From assembly GCF_902167145.1 (NCBI RefSeq), contig NC_050096.1, positions 78,798,683-78,862,682 on the forward strand: DNA of 64,000 nucleotides, in the 5' to 3' direction. The DNA is from Zea mays. Lineage: Eukaryota > Streptophyta > Magnoliopsida > Poales > Poaceae. Below the pieces are notes generated by a model, which worked only from the letters and a program-made list of their open reading frames with translations, was not told the origin of the DNA and ran no database searches. Each line of letters begins with the position of its first letter. The first letter of the stretch is position 1. Made by a program: the position numbers and the translations under genes. Below are positions 55,493-64,000 of this stretch, piece by piece.

Positions 55493-58321
55493 ATGGCCGT
55501 CACCTTCCACAACAAGATCACCCTTCGTCCCGGATCCGTATTCTGCTTCGGAACAATCTCATCTGTAGCAGATGAAGAGGGAACTCTACATCGCATTGCG
55601 GATCTGCCGGAAAAGAAGTCTCCTCCAACCAACTCCGAAAATGTCGGAGAATCGCAACCTCCAGCTCTCCAGAAAAAGATCGTCTCCGGAAAGTCAGGGG
55701 CCGAGGGCCTGCTGACCCGGAAAACTCCAATGTCTACTTCCCCGACAAAAGAATGGACACGGATCGCGAGGAAGAGGGAGACCAGGGAGAAGCAAGTTGT
55801 TCTTTCCGTTCCTCCGGCCTCAAAGGAGAACGGAAAGAAAGTCGCCACGACAGCAGCTCCATTCTACCCCGACGTCCTCTTCATCGGGAGAGTGGAATCG
55901 CCTACCGTCTCCGACGACGAGCCGACCGCACCCGGAGAAGAACCGCCTCAACAAGAGTCCCGCCGACGGAGGAATCGGCGCAGGAACGTTCGACGACATC
56001 ACGCGGCCGGAGAACGGGATCCGGAGCAGCCTGTCTCGCGAGACGAGGTCTCGGAGATAGGAGAAACTCCGGAAGAACGCGTCTTCAGAGAACGAAGGAA
56101 CTCCCAACGACGTGATCGTCGACGGGCTCAAGAACAAGCCGAGCAAGATGCAAGGCAACGCCGGGAGAATCCATTCTTCGGGCGCAACCTGAACCCCGAT
56201 TTCGCCAGAGCCATGAACACGCCGAGCGAAGTCGGAGGGGTGCTAGCTCGGATAGCTGATGGACTTCCTCGGACTCCCGACGCCGAGGGCTACCGACGCC
56301 TGTTCACCCAGGCAGCCAACCATCTTCTACCGCTTGCTCACCCGCCGAACGATCTACGACACGCCATCAACAGTCGCCGAGACGCGCGAAACTCCATCAA
56401 TGCTTCGCGCGAACGGCGGCATGAGAACGAGATTCGCCGTCGGGAGGAGTACGACAGGGATCATGGCGTCCCGGCCTAGAGCCAGGCCACCAGAACTGAG
56501 TCGGCAATGGCCTCAACTGGCGGAACTACCCGGGGACGGTCGAGGAACCACAACCACAACTCCCCTCCCCGGGACAGACATCGTCCCCGACGACAGGAGG
56601 ACACGTGCGGAGTATCCGCTCTTACTCCGCGCCTTAGGGCCATTCAATGGCCTCCCAACTTCAAGGTAACCAATGTCGACAAATACGAACCTAAGCAGGA
56701 TCCAGGGGGTTGGCTAGCCGTCTACACCACTGCTGCTCGAGCTGCCGGGGCGTCTGAAGACGTAATGACCGCGTATTTACCCATCGTCCTTGGGCAAGAC
56801 GCGCTGCAATGGCTGCGACATCTACCCCGACACTGCATCGACGACTGGGGGGACTTCAGTCGACGTTTCACCACCAACTTCCAGTCCCTCTCCGACAAGC
56901 CGGCGCAACCATGGGACCTCAAATCCGTCAAGCGCCGGGGGGACGAGACTCTCCGGTCGTACCTCAAAAGGTTTCAGACCATGAGAAATCGCATCCCCGA
57001 GGTTACGGAGGCGGCCGTGATCGAGGACTTCTACAGAGGATCCAACGACTCGGCTTTCGTCCGAGCCATACTACAGAAGGCGCCGACTACCTCTGAGGAG
57101 CTGTTCCGAGAAGCCGACCTCTACATCACCGCCGACGAGCGGGCCCAGGACCTCATCGGAGGAACGAAGCCCGCACCGGCAGCACCATGACGCGACGCGA
57201 ACCAGCAACCCGACAAACGATGGGAGAAGAGACCTCGCGAAGAAGTACATGCTGCCGGACCACCTGCCTCTCGCGCCCGAGGAGGACCTCGTGGAGGTGA
57301 ACGCACGCTGGACGACATCCTCGACACCCAGTGCCCATACCACAAAGACATGCGCCACACTCTTCGCAACTGCCGGGACTTCAAGCACTCCATCGGGCAC
57401 GGCCGACCCTTCCAACCTCTACCTCCTCCTCCACCGAGAGGAGGACCAGATGAACCACGGCAACCCCATCAGCAGGAGGAGGGGGGAGGAGGAGGAGCCT
57501 TCCCACGCGTCGACAGGGAGGTCAACGTCATCTTCGGCGGACACGGATCGCAGGAGAACAAACGACAACAAAAGCTCAACGACCGCCAGATATTGGTGGC
57601 GACCACCGGTCCTCCCGCCCCATACCGGTGGTCGGAGCACCCGATCACTTTCACTCGGGAGGATCAATGGCTTAACTTCGACCATCCAGGCAAATATCCG
57701 CTCCTCGTCGATCCGGTGATCCGAGAGAGCCGGGTAAAGAAGGTGCTAGTGGACGGGGGGAGCAGCATCAACGTCACTTTCCCCCGAACACTCCAAGGCT
57801 TGGGAGTTCACCTCAAAGAGCTCCACGAGTCGGACACCCCTTTCTTCGGCATCGTGCCGACGGAAGGAGAATACCCGCTGGGCCACATCTACATGTCAGT
57901 CACCTTCGAAACTCCGGAGAACTACAGAACCGAGTTCCTGAGGTTCGAAGTGGCGAACTTCGACTGCGGGTACAACGCCATCATCGGAAGGCCGGGGCTG
58001 GCCAAATTCATGGCCATCCCCCATTACACATACATGGTACTGAAGATGCCAGGACCACAAGGAATCATAACTGTGCGCGCCGACTTCCAAGGCGTCGCAG
58101 AATGTTTCCGAGTGGCCATTCAAGCAGCCCTCAACACCAAGCCATCGACGGTTTCCTCGACACCGGCGAACTCTAAGCCTGGAGAGAACCTCGCAGTACC
58201 GGCAAACGAAGCTCAGGCCGCGACCTCTATGCGGCCGACTGAGGATACCAAGAGGATCAACCTGGGGTTCGCTGATGAACGCAAAACTGCCATCATCAGC
58301 TCCAGCCTGGACGACAAATAG
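55493..58321 (+). pseudogene. gag-pro: gag and protease (one frame with two internal stops)
   Basis: ATG 55493 (MAVTFHNKITLRPGSVFCFG) opens a single frame through 58321, broken only by TAG 56477 and TGA 57188 (expected CGA). The N-terminal extension is Arg/Glu-rich (about 55940-56170). The gag core lies at about 56640-57150 (WLAVYTTAARAAGASEDVM, DETLRSYLKRFQTMRNRIPE), the Cys/His motif near 57330 (CPYHKDMRHTLRNC) and protease near 57740 (VDGGSSINVTF). The frame closes at TAG 58319-58321 between protease and RT and then stays open in the same frame into RT. The N-terminus resembles Huck gag at 1182 in layout (LRPGSV...F / LRFGSLEF). Confidence 0.87.
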
Positions 58322-61300
58322 AAAAGCGCGCTCATCCAGTTCCTGCAAGATAACCGAGACGTATTCGCATGGCAACCCGCGAATATGCCGGGAGTCTCGA
58401 GAGAACTGGCCGAGCACAAATTGAAGGTCTACCCCCAGGCGAGGCCGATTCGGCAAAAGCTACGTCGTTTCACGCCCGACAAGAGAGAGGCCATTCGCGC
58501 CAAGTTAGCTCGCTTGGTCGCGGCTGGATTTATTAGAGAAGTATTACACCCCGAGTGGTTAGCCAACCCTGTTCTTGTACTCAAAAAGAATAAAGTGGAT
58601 TGGCGCATGTGCGTCGACTATACTGATCTCAACAAACACTGTCCGAAGGATCCCTTCGGGCTCCCAAGGATAGATCAGGTGGTGGACTCCACCGCTGGAT
58701 GTTCTGTGCTGTCTTTCTTAGATTGCTATTCCGGGTATCATCAGATTAGTTTGGCGAAGGAAGACGAGGAAAAAACAGTGTTCATCACTCCGTTTGGTGC
58801 TTTCTGTTATACCTCCATGCCGTTCGGCCTCAAAAATGCTGGAGCGACCTATCAGAGAGCCATTCAAACATGCTTAGCCGATCACTGGGGCAAGCGTGTG
58901 GAGGCCTACGTAGATGATGTGGTAATCAAAACGGAGAATTCGGAGGATTTCATTGAAGACTTACAGCTGGTTTTCAACAGTCTAAGACGGTATAGATGGA
59001 AGCTTAATCCTGAAAAATGTGTTTTGGGGGTACCAGCTGGAAAGTTACTCGGGTTTATCGTCAGCCACCGGGGAATTGAGGCTAATCCAGAAAAGATTGA
59101 AGCTATCATGAAGATGGAAGCACCTCGATCACAAAAAAGGTTCAGCGACTTACTGGATGTATGGCAGCTCTAAGCAGATTTATATCCAGGCTGGGAGAAA
59201 AAGGTTTGCCATTTTACAAGCTACTCAAGAAGGTGGATAAGTTTCAATGGACTTCAGAGGCACAGGAAGCTCTAGATGCACTGAAAAAATTCTTAACAAC
59301 ACCACCAGTACTGAAGCCACCCCGGCGAGCTACGTCAACTCAACCGGCTGAAGATCTGCTACTGTATATCTCTTGCATGACTCACGTGGTAAGCACCGCG
59401 TTGGTAGTCGAGCGAGTAGAAGAAGGACATGCCTATCCAGTGCAACATCCTGTTTACTTCATCAGCGAAGTTCTGGGTCCCTCAAAGAAAAAGTATCCTC
59501 AAGTTCAGAAGCTATTATATGCAATACTTCTAACTGCCCGCAAGCTGCGTCACTACTTTGATGACCACAAAGTCATAGTAGTAACTGGTTTTCCAATAGG
59601 GGATATTCTTCACAACAAGGAAGCCATTGGCCGAATAGCCAAGTGGGTTTGCGAGCTGGGATCTCATGACATCGAGTTCCGACCTCGCACTGCCATCAAA
59701 ACTCAAGCACTGGTTGATTTCGTATCAGAGTGGACCGAACAGCAAGTACCAGATAACCCAGAGACTGCAGAAGTATGGCGAATGTATTTTGATGGCTCGC
59801 TGAAGCTGCAGGGAGCAGGAGCAGGGATTTTCTTCACCGCACCTGGAGGCGAACACCTCAAGTACGCCCTCCAGTTGCTATTTCCGGCCTCCAACAATGC
59901 AGCCGAGTATGAAGCTCTGATTCATGGACTGAACATCGCCATATCATTGGGCATCAAGAGATTGATGGTATACGGAGACTCTCTGGTAGTCATCAGCCAG
60001 ATAAACAAGGAGTGGGATTGTTCAAGCGATTCAATGGGAAGATATTGCGCTGCCGTTCGGAAGCTGGAAGATAAATTCGAGGGTCTGGAATTCCATCATG
60101 TAGAAAGAGATCGGAACACAGCAGCTGATGTACTGTCCAAGCTAGGATCCAGTCGAACTCAGGTCCCACCCGGAGTCTTCGTGCAAGAAATCCAACAGCC
60201 AAGTATCTCAATGGATCAAACAGAAGAGTGCAACGTTATAGATCAACTCGAGTCAGACTCTAATGACTGGAGAAGGCCGATCATTAAGTATATAAAGAAT
60301 GAAGAAGAACCAGACGACAAAAACTTGGCAGAGCGCATTGCCAGACAATCGGCGCACTATACACTCATTGGGGAAACATTATACAGAATGGGTGCATCAG
60401 GAGTTCTCATGAAGTGTATTCTCCCGTTCACTGGGAAGCAACTTCTGGAGGAGGTTCATGCTGGGCAATGTGGAATACATGCAGCATCCAGAACACTAGT
60501 TGGGAAGGTCTTCAGGTCGGGATTTTACTGGCCAACAGCAAAGAACGATGCAGCCGAGTTAGTTCAAAGGTGCGAAGCTTGCCAATACTTGTCAAAGCAA
60601 CAACATCTGCCAGCACAGCAACTGCAGACCATACCAGTGACTTGGCCTTTCGCATGCTGGGGACTGGATATGATTGGACCTTTCAAGAAAGCTCAAGAGG
60701 GATACACTCATGTACTGGTAGCGATTGACAAATTCACCAAATGGATAGAGTTCAAGCCCATTGCTTCTTTAACCTCAGCTAAGGCCGTGGAATTCATACA
60801 AGACATAATATTCAGATTCGGGATACCAAACAGCATCATAACTGACTTAGGATCCAGCTTCACAAGTTCAGAATTCTTCGACTTCTGCGAGCAAAAGAGC
60901 ATTCAGATCAAGTATGCATCTGTAGCACATCCAAGAGCCAACGGGCAGGTTGAGCGAGCCAACGGAATGATATTGGAGGCACTCAGGAAAAAGGTCTTCG
61001 ATAAGAATGAAAAATTTGTAGGAAAGTGGATAAGGGAATTGCCCTATGTCGTTTGGAGCCTAAGAACCCAACCTAGCCGAGCCCTGCATGGAAACACTCC
61101 TTTCTTCATGGTTTATGGGTCGGAGGCAGTGCTACCTGCTGATCTCAAGTTCGGGGCGCCAAGGTTGATCTTCGAAAACATAGCAGAAGCTGAGGCCACC
61201 AGGCTGGAGGACATTGATGTACTTGAAGAAGAACGACTAAACGCGGTAATCCAGTCAGCACGGTATCAGCAGACTCTAAGGCGCTATCACGACAAGGCTG

Positions 61301-61506
61301 TGCGACAACGATTCTTCTCAGTAGGGGATCTTGTCCTCCGCCGAATTCTAACGGGGGAGGGACGACACAAATTATCACCCTTATGGGAAGGACCCTTCAT
61401 GGTAGCAGAAGTCACTCGGCCCGGATCGTATCGCCTCACTCAGATGGATGGCACAGAAGTTGGGAACTCCTGGAACATAGAACACCTCATAAAGTTTTAT
61501 CCCTAG
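58322..61506 (+). pseudogene. pol: pol: RT, two RNase H domains, integrase (one frameshift)
   Basis: RT follows the amber in the same frame: CVDYTDLNKHCPKD near 58608, FLDCYSGYHQISL near 58720, AYVDDVV near 58905. A one-base loss in an A run near 59130 moves coding to the frame open from 59161 to TAG 61506. There the RT-linked RNase H covers residues about 60-190, a second RNase H about 205-330 (YFDGSLKLQGAGAG, AEYEALIHG, GDSLVVI), integrase zinc region about 435-485, core about 495-620 (WGLDMIGP, ITDLGSSF, GQVERANG) and the tail WEGPFMVAEV. ITDLG replaces the usual ITDNG, but the catalytic Asp is kept. Confidence 0.9.
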
Positions 61507-61618
61507 CTGTACTTCAAAACTGCTGGGACGACGATGTACTCTGTAAAGTGGAAATATGTCATCAATAAAAAAGAGGTTTCAAAGAAACTCAGTTCGTTCA
61601 CGATCGACTTGCATTTTT
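61507..61618 (+). other. Short spacer after pol
   Basis: Contains AATAAAAAAG (61564), a possible poly(A) signal. No gene. Confidence 0.4.
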
Positions 61619-62150
61619 ACTTAACTCGGGGTGACCACTATGCCCTACTAACGGAGCAATCGACTTAAGTCGGCGACGACTTAAGGCGGTGCAACATGCT
61701 CACGCTTACTTAACTCGGGGTGACCACTATGCCCTACTAACGGAGCAATCGACTTAAGTCGGCGATGACTTAAGGCGGTGCGACATGCTCACGCTTACTT
61801 AACTCGGGGTGACCACTATGCCCTACTAACGGAGCAATCGACTTAAGTCGGTGACGACTTAAGGCGGTGCAACATGCTCACGCTTACTTAACTCGGGTGA
61901 CCACTATGCCCTACTAACGGAGCAATCGACTTAAGTCGGCAACGACTTAAGGCGGTGCAACATGCTTACGCTTACTTAACTCGGGTGACCACTATGCCCT
62001 ACTAACGGAGCAATCGACTTAAGTCGGCAACGACTTAAGGCGGTGCAACATGCTCACGCTTACTTAACTCGGGGTGAACACTATGCCCTACTAACGGAGC
62101 AATCGACTTAAGTCGGCAACGACTTAAGGCGGGGCAACATGCTCATGCCC
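61619..62150 (+). repeat. Six-copy 88-89 bp tandem repeat
   Basis: Units start at 61619, 61708, 61797, 61886, 61974 and 62062. Each has ACTTAACTCGGGGTGACCAC, GCCCTACTAACGGAGCAATC, the palindrome CGACTTAAGTCG, a second GACTTAAGGCGG and CATGCTCACGC. Units 4 and 5 lack one G. Very low divergence means recent amplification or homogenisation. Confidence 0.93.
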
Positions 62151-62348
62151 ATGCAATTCAGGGGATGACTTCTATATCCCGCAAACAAATCTCATAATCA
62201 TCGCGCGTCGTTTCATTACTACAAATTTACGAACTGATGAATTCTGATACAATAAGAGAGTAACTATATCATTCGAATGCTGAACTGATGTCCTCTAACA
62301 AATACTCGATCATGCTAACCGCGCGCTCAAAGCACGCAAAATGTTTCT
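62151..62348 (-). other. Spacer, possible 3' UTR of the antisense gene
   Basis: No coding frame. On minus it follows the antisense gene stop at 62349. Confidence 0.4.
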
Positions 62349-62810
62349 CTATTTTGCAATGTCTTTTTCAGGGGCGACCGACGAAGAAGGGCGACTTGAA
62401 GAATCGGGGGCAGCATTCACGTCAGCTCTTATGTCTTCAGGAACAGTCACGCCGGGTCTCCTCATCAAGATTCTTCCCGCCCGAATAGCCTTGTCCATGG
62501 CTTTGTCGCGCTGGGCTTTGAGAGTAACAGAAGTTTCTTCAGCAACTTTAGCAGCCAGTCGAGCAGTCTCTAACTCCTGGGCAATGGATTTCTTGGAAGC
62601 TCGGAGTTCTTTAATGGTGGCATCTTTTGCTGATATCAACTGCTTGAGGCGGGTCACTTCGTTAGTAGATTCCTGCAGCCTACAACGTTGATTGTCCAAT
62701 TCCTCCATGGTAAAGCGGCGACTCCTCTCCAAGATGGTCAGCGAGTTGCTAGAATCATGGTACAATCTGTCAAGATTGTCACGAGAAGCAGCAAGGATAC
62801 GCTTTTCTTC
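62349..62810 (-). CDS. Antisense gene, last exon (coiled coil)
   Basis: A TTGCTTGCAG acceptor precedes 62810. The exon encodes 153 residues starting EEKRILAASRDNLDRLYHD, mostly a long coiled coil (DNQRCRLQESTNEVTRLKQL and following). It ends in a Ser/Pro-rich tail and stop at 62349. The upstream intron (62885-62811, 75 nt) is GT-AG and phase 0. Confidence 0.75.
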   Translation of the reverse strand, partial: EEKRILAASRDNLDRLYHDSSNSLTILERSRRFTMEELDNQRCRLQESTNEVTRLKQLISAKDATIKELRASKKSIAQELETARLAAKVAEETSVTLKAQRDKAMDKAIRAGRILMRRPGVTVPEDIRADVNAAPDSSSRPSSSVAPEKDIAK

Positions 62811-62885
62811 CTGCAAGCAAAAATCAACTCCCTCATAAACCGAGCAAGTAATAGGAACTCAGCGAGGCAAGGCACAGTTTTTCAC

Positions 62886-63073
62886 CTTTTCAAAATCGAG
62901 CTGAGCATGAAGAGAGGAACTCAGTGCATTGGCGTCATCCAAGGCAGCAGAGACTTGACTCAGTTCAGTTTGGCTCTGAAAGTACTTCTCCTCGAAGTCA
63001 GCACACCGCTGGACCAATTCAGCCTGGTCTCGGGAATGTTTTTCCTCAAGAGTTGAAATCTGCCGAGTCATTC
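62886..63073 (-). CDS. Antisense gene, third visible exon (coiled coil)
   Basis: A TTGCTAG acceptor precedes 63073 and a GTGAAA donor follows 62886. The exon encodes MTRQISTLEEKHSRDQAELV and following, heptad-rich, ending LDFEK. It joins the previous exon in phase 1 across an 84-nt intron (63157-63074). Confidence 0.75.
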
Positions 63074-63157
63074 CTAGCAAGAGACAATCAAACAAAACGG
63101 GGTCAGAAGGTAAAGCAGTTGACAGCAAAGGCAAAGAGAAGCACAAAGGGCACTAAC

Positions 63158-63290
63158 CAGCGTTGGTTGCCTACAATTCAGAGACGCGATGTTGAAGAGA
63201 CACTGGATTCCAACATGCAAGAGATGAAGCCACTTCTGGGATGGAAGCACCCTGCAATCTCAGCTGGCTGGCCATCCCATCCACCAAAGC
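63158..63290 (-). CDS. Antisense gene, second visible exon
   Basis: A CTCATCAG acceptor precedes 63290 and a GTTAGT donor follows 63158. It encodes ALVDGMASQLRLQGASIPEV and following. One TAG (63173-63171) interrupts it where Gln or Trp is likely. The upstream intron (63366-63291, 76 nt) is GT-AG and phase 0. Confidence 0.7.
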
Positions 63291-63366
63291 CTGATGAGGA
63301 AGACAAAAGAGGGTGAGGATAGCAGCTCATACGATGTGAAAATCAAGCTAAAATACATCACGATAC

Positions 63367-64000
63367 CTGGAGATTGGTAAAGAACGAAGGGATCCCCAAA
63401 TTAGAGGAGATAAGTGGATAAGCAGGCGTAAGGCCACCAACCGGAGCAACTTGCAACAAACCAGCAGAGATCAGTCCAGTACCTTCAGCAGAACCCAACA
63501 CTCGGTCAGCAGGGGCGCTGCCCTCTAAAGCGACTTCCTGATCCAAACTTTGGGCTACCACCATACAGCCAGAGCGTGGAGGAGACCCCGCGTGAACGTC
63601 CATGGAAGTACAGGAAGGAGACCCTGCTTGGGCACCCTCAGGGGCTGGGTCATAGTTGGCACTGCCCACTTGAGTCGGATCATCCCCGGCAGCACCCTCG
63701 GGGGCTGGGCAGTGGCTTACACTCTTCACCCGAGCTAAGTCATCCCCGGCGACATCCTCGGGGGCTGGGCATTTGTCAGCACCATTCTTGAGGTCCAAGC
63801 TCTCTGCAGTAACCACCTCTAAGGTTGACGGGCCCTCAGCCACTTCCATAGGACCAGAACGATCCAAGTCAGCTTCCCGACCCTCGAGATCGCGCTCTAA
63901 GGTCGACGAGGCACGGGATGACCTCAACCCAGCATCAGGCACGTCAACGCAAGCCTCCATTACACCATCATCCACTGGCTCCGATAACAAGTCTTCTGGG
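63367..64000 (-). CDS. Antisense gene, first visible exon (continues past the window)
   Basis: Open on minus from the window edge to a GTATCG donor after 63367. The product is acidic and low complexity, with an imperfect repeat of about 19 residues (CPAPEDVAGDDLARVKS, CPAPEGAAGDDPTQVGS, DPAPEGAQAGS). The N-terminal domain, if like the gene at 46756, lies beyond 64000. Confidence 0.7.

Larger units (their letters stand above)
54818..64000 (+). mobile_element. Tat-lineage Ty3/Gypsy element, continues past the window end
   Basis: Order: 5' LTR, primer site, gag-protease, RT, two RNase H domains, integrase, an 88-89 bp tandem array and an antisense spliced gene. The 3' LTR lies beyond 64000. It inserted into the RT of the preceding element; the left flank is CCAGC (54813-54817). 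Only a few stops and one frameshift interrupt coding, so it is younger than its host elements. I do not name the family. Confidence 0.87.

Noticed and set aside
59125..59175. Programmed frameshift in RT of the element at 54818
   Set aside because: The A run (TCA CAA AAA AGG) is not in the X XXY YYZ phase needed for -1 slippage, and RT would be split internally. A one-base deletion is the simpler reading.
61619..62150. CRISPR-like array
   Set aside because: Units are contiguous without unique spacers and lie inside a plant retrotransposon. It is a simple tandem repeat.

Overview
The window is plant nuclear DNA made almost entirely of nested transposable elements. It is most likely maize (Zea mays) or a very close relative. 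The basis is recognition of grass families: a Huck-type Ty3/Gypsy LTR with its 57-bp GC-rich repeats and short conserved termini, and an Opie/Ji-type Sirevirus (Ty1/Copia) whose LTR carries CACCGGACAGTCCGGTG palindromes. No ordinary single-copy host gene, rRNA, tRNA or CRISPR array was found. Family names come from memory of these repeats, not from a search.

Layout, left to right. (1) 1-10977: Huck element on +, missing about 470 bp of its 5' LTR; gag-pol is broken by stops and indels, and the 3' LTR is cut to 11 bp. (2) 10978-about 14620: LTR-like fragment (Tekay/chromovirus-like, tentative) holding two solo LTRs, a Huck solo LTR (11143-12728, TSD AGTAT) and a second Gypsy solo LTR (13231-13928, TSD CTCGA). 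(3) about 14620-40650: CACTA (En/Spm-type) transposon on the minus strand with a TNP2 transposase pseudogene, split by (4) a 9.8-kb non-autonomous LTR element (17297-36622, TSD TGTCG, minus). Its right LTR is in turn split by (5) a young 9.5-kb Opie-like Sirevirus (24366-33877, TSD CCATA, minus) with 1320-bp LTRs that look identical and long open gag and pol frames. (6) 40651-47762: 3' half of a Tat-lineage Gypsy element with an antisense, intron-containing gene. (7) 47763-about 51200: decayed Copia element. (8) 51201-54817: 5' part of another Gypsy element. (9) 54818-64000 and beyond: a relatively fresh Tat-lineage Gypsy element, again with an antisense spliced gene near its 3' side.

Nesting gives relative ages. 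The Copia fragment was invaded by element 6 (in its LTR) and by element 8 (in its RT). Element 8 was invaded by element 9. Element 6 was invaded by the CACTA, the CACTA by the non-autonomous element, and that by the Opie-like copy, which is the youngest. The left end of the CACTA, the 5' half of element 6 and most of the Copia 5' LTR are missing, so a large deletion or rearrangement must have joined the CACTA to the LTR fragment near 14620.

Most notable: (a) two different Tat-lineage elements carry an antisense gene between pol and the 3' LTR. Each has short GT-AG introns (75-84 nt) whose removal keeps the reading frame, and in one a TATA box lies just upstream. (b) The non-autonomous element encodes a protein split exactly at an A AAA AAG heptamer that would allow a -1 frameshift, plus a 43-residue single-pass membrane microprotein behind its own TATA box. 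(c) Nonsense mutations in the Gypsy elements are mostly TAG at former CAG or TGG codons, as expected from deamination at CHG-methylated cytosines. One such amber lies at the same protease/RT junction in two different families.
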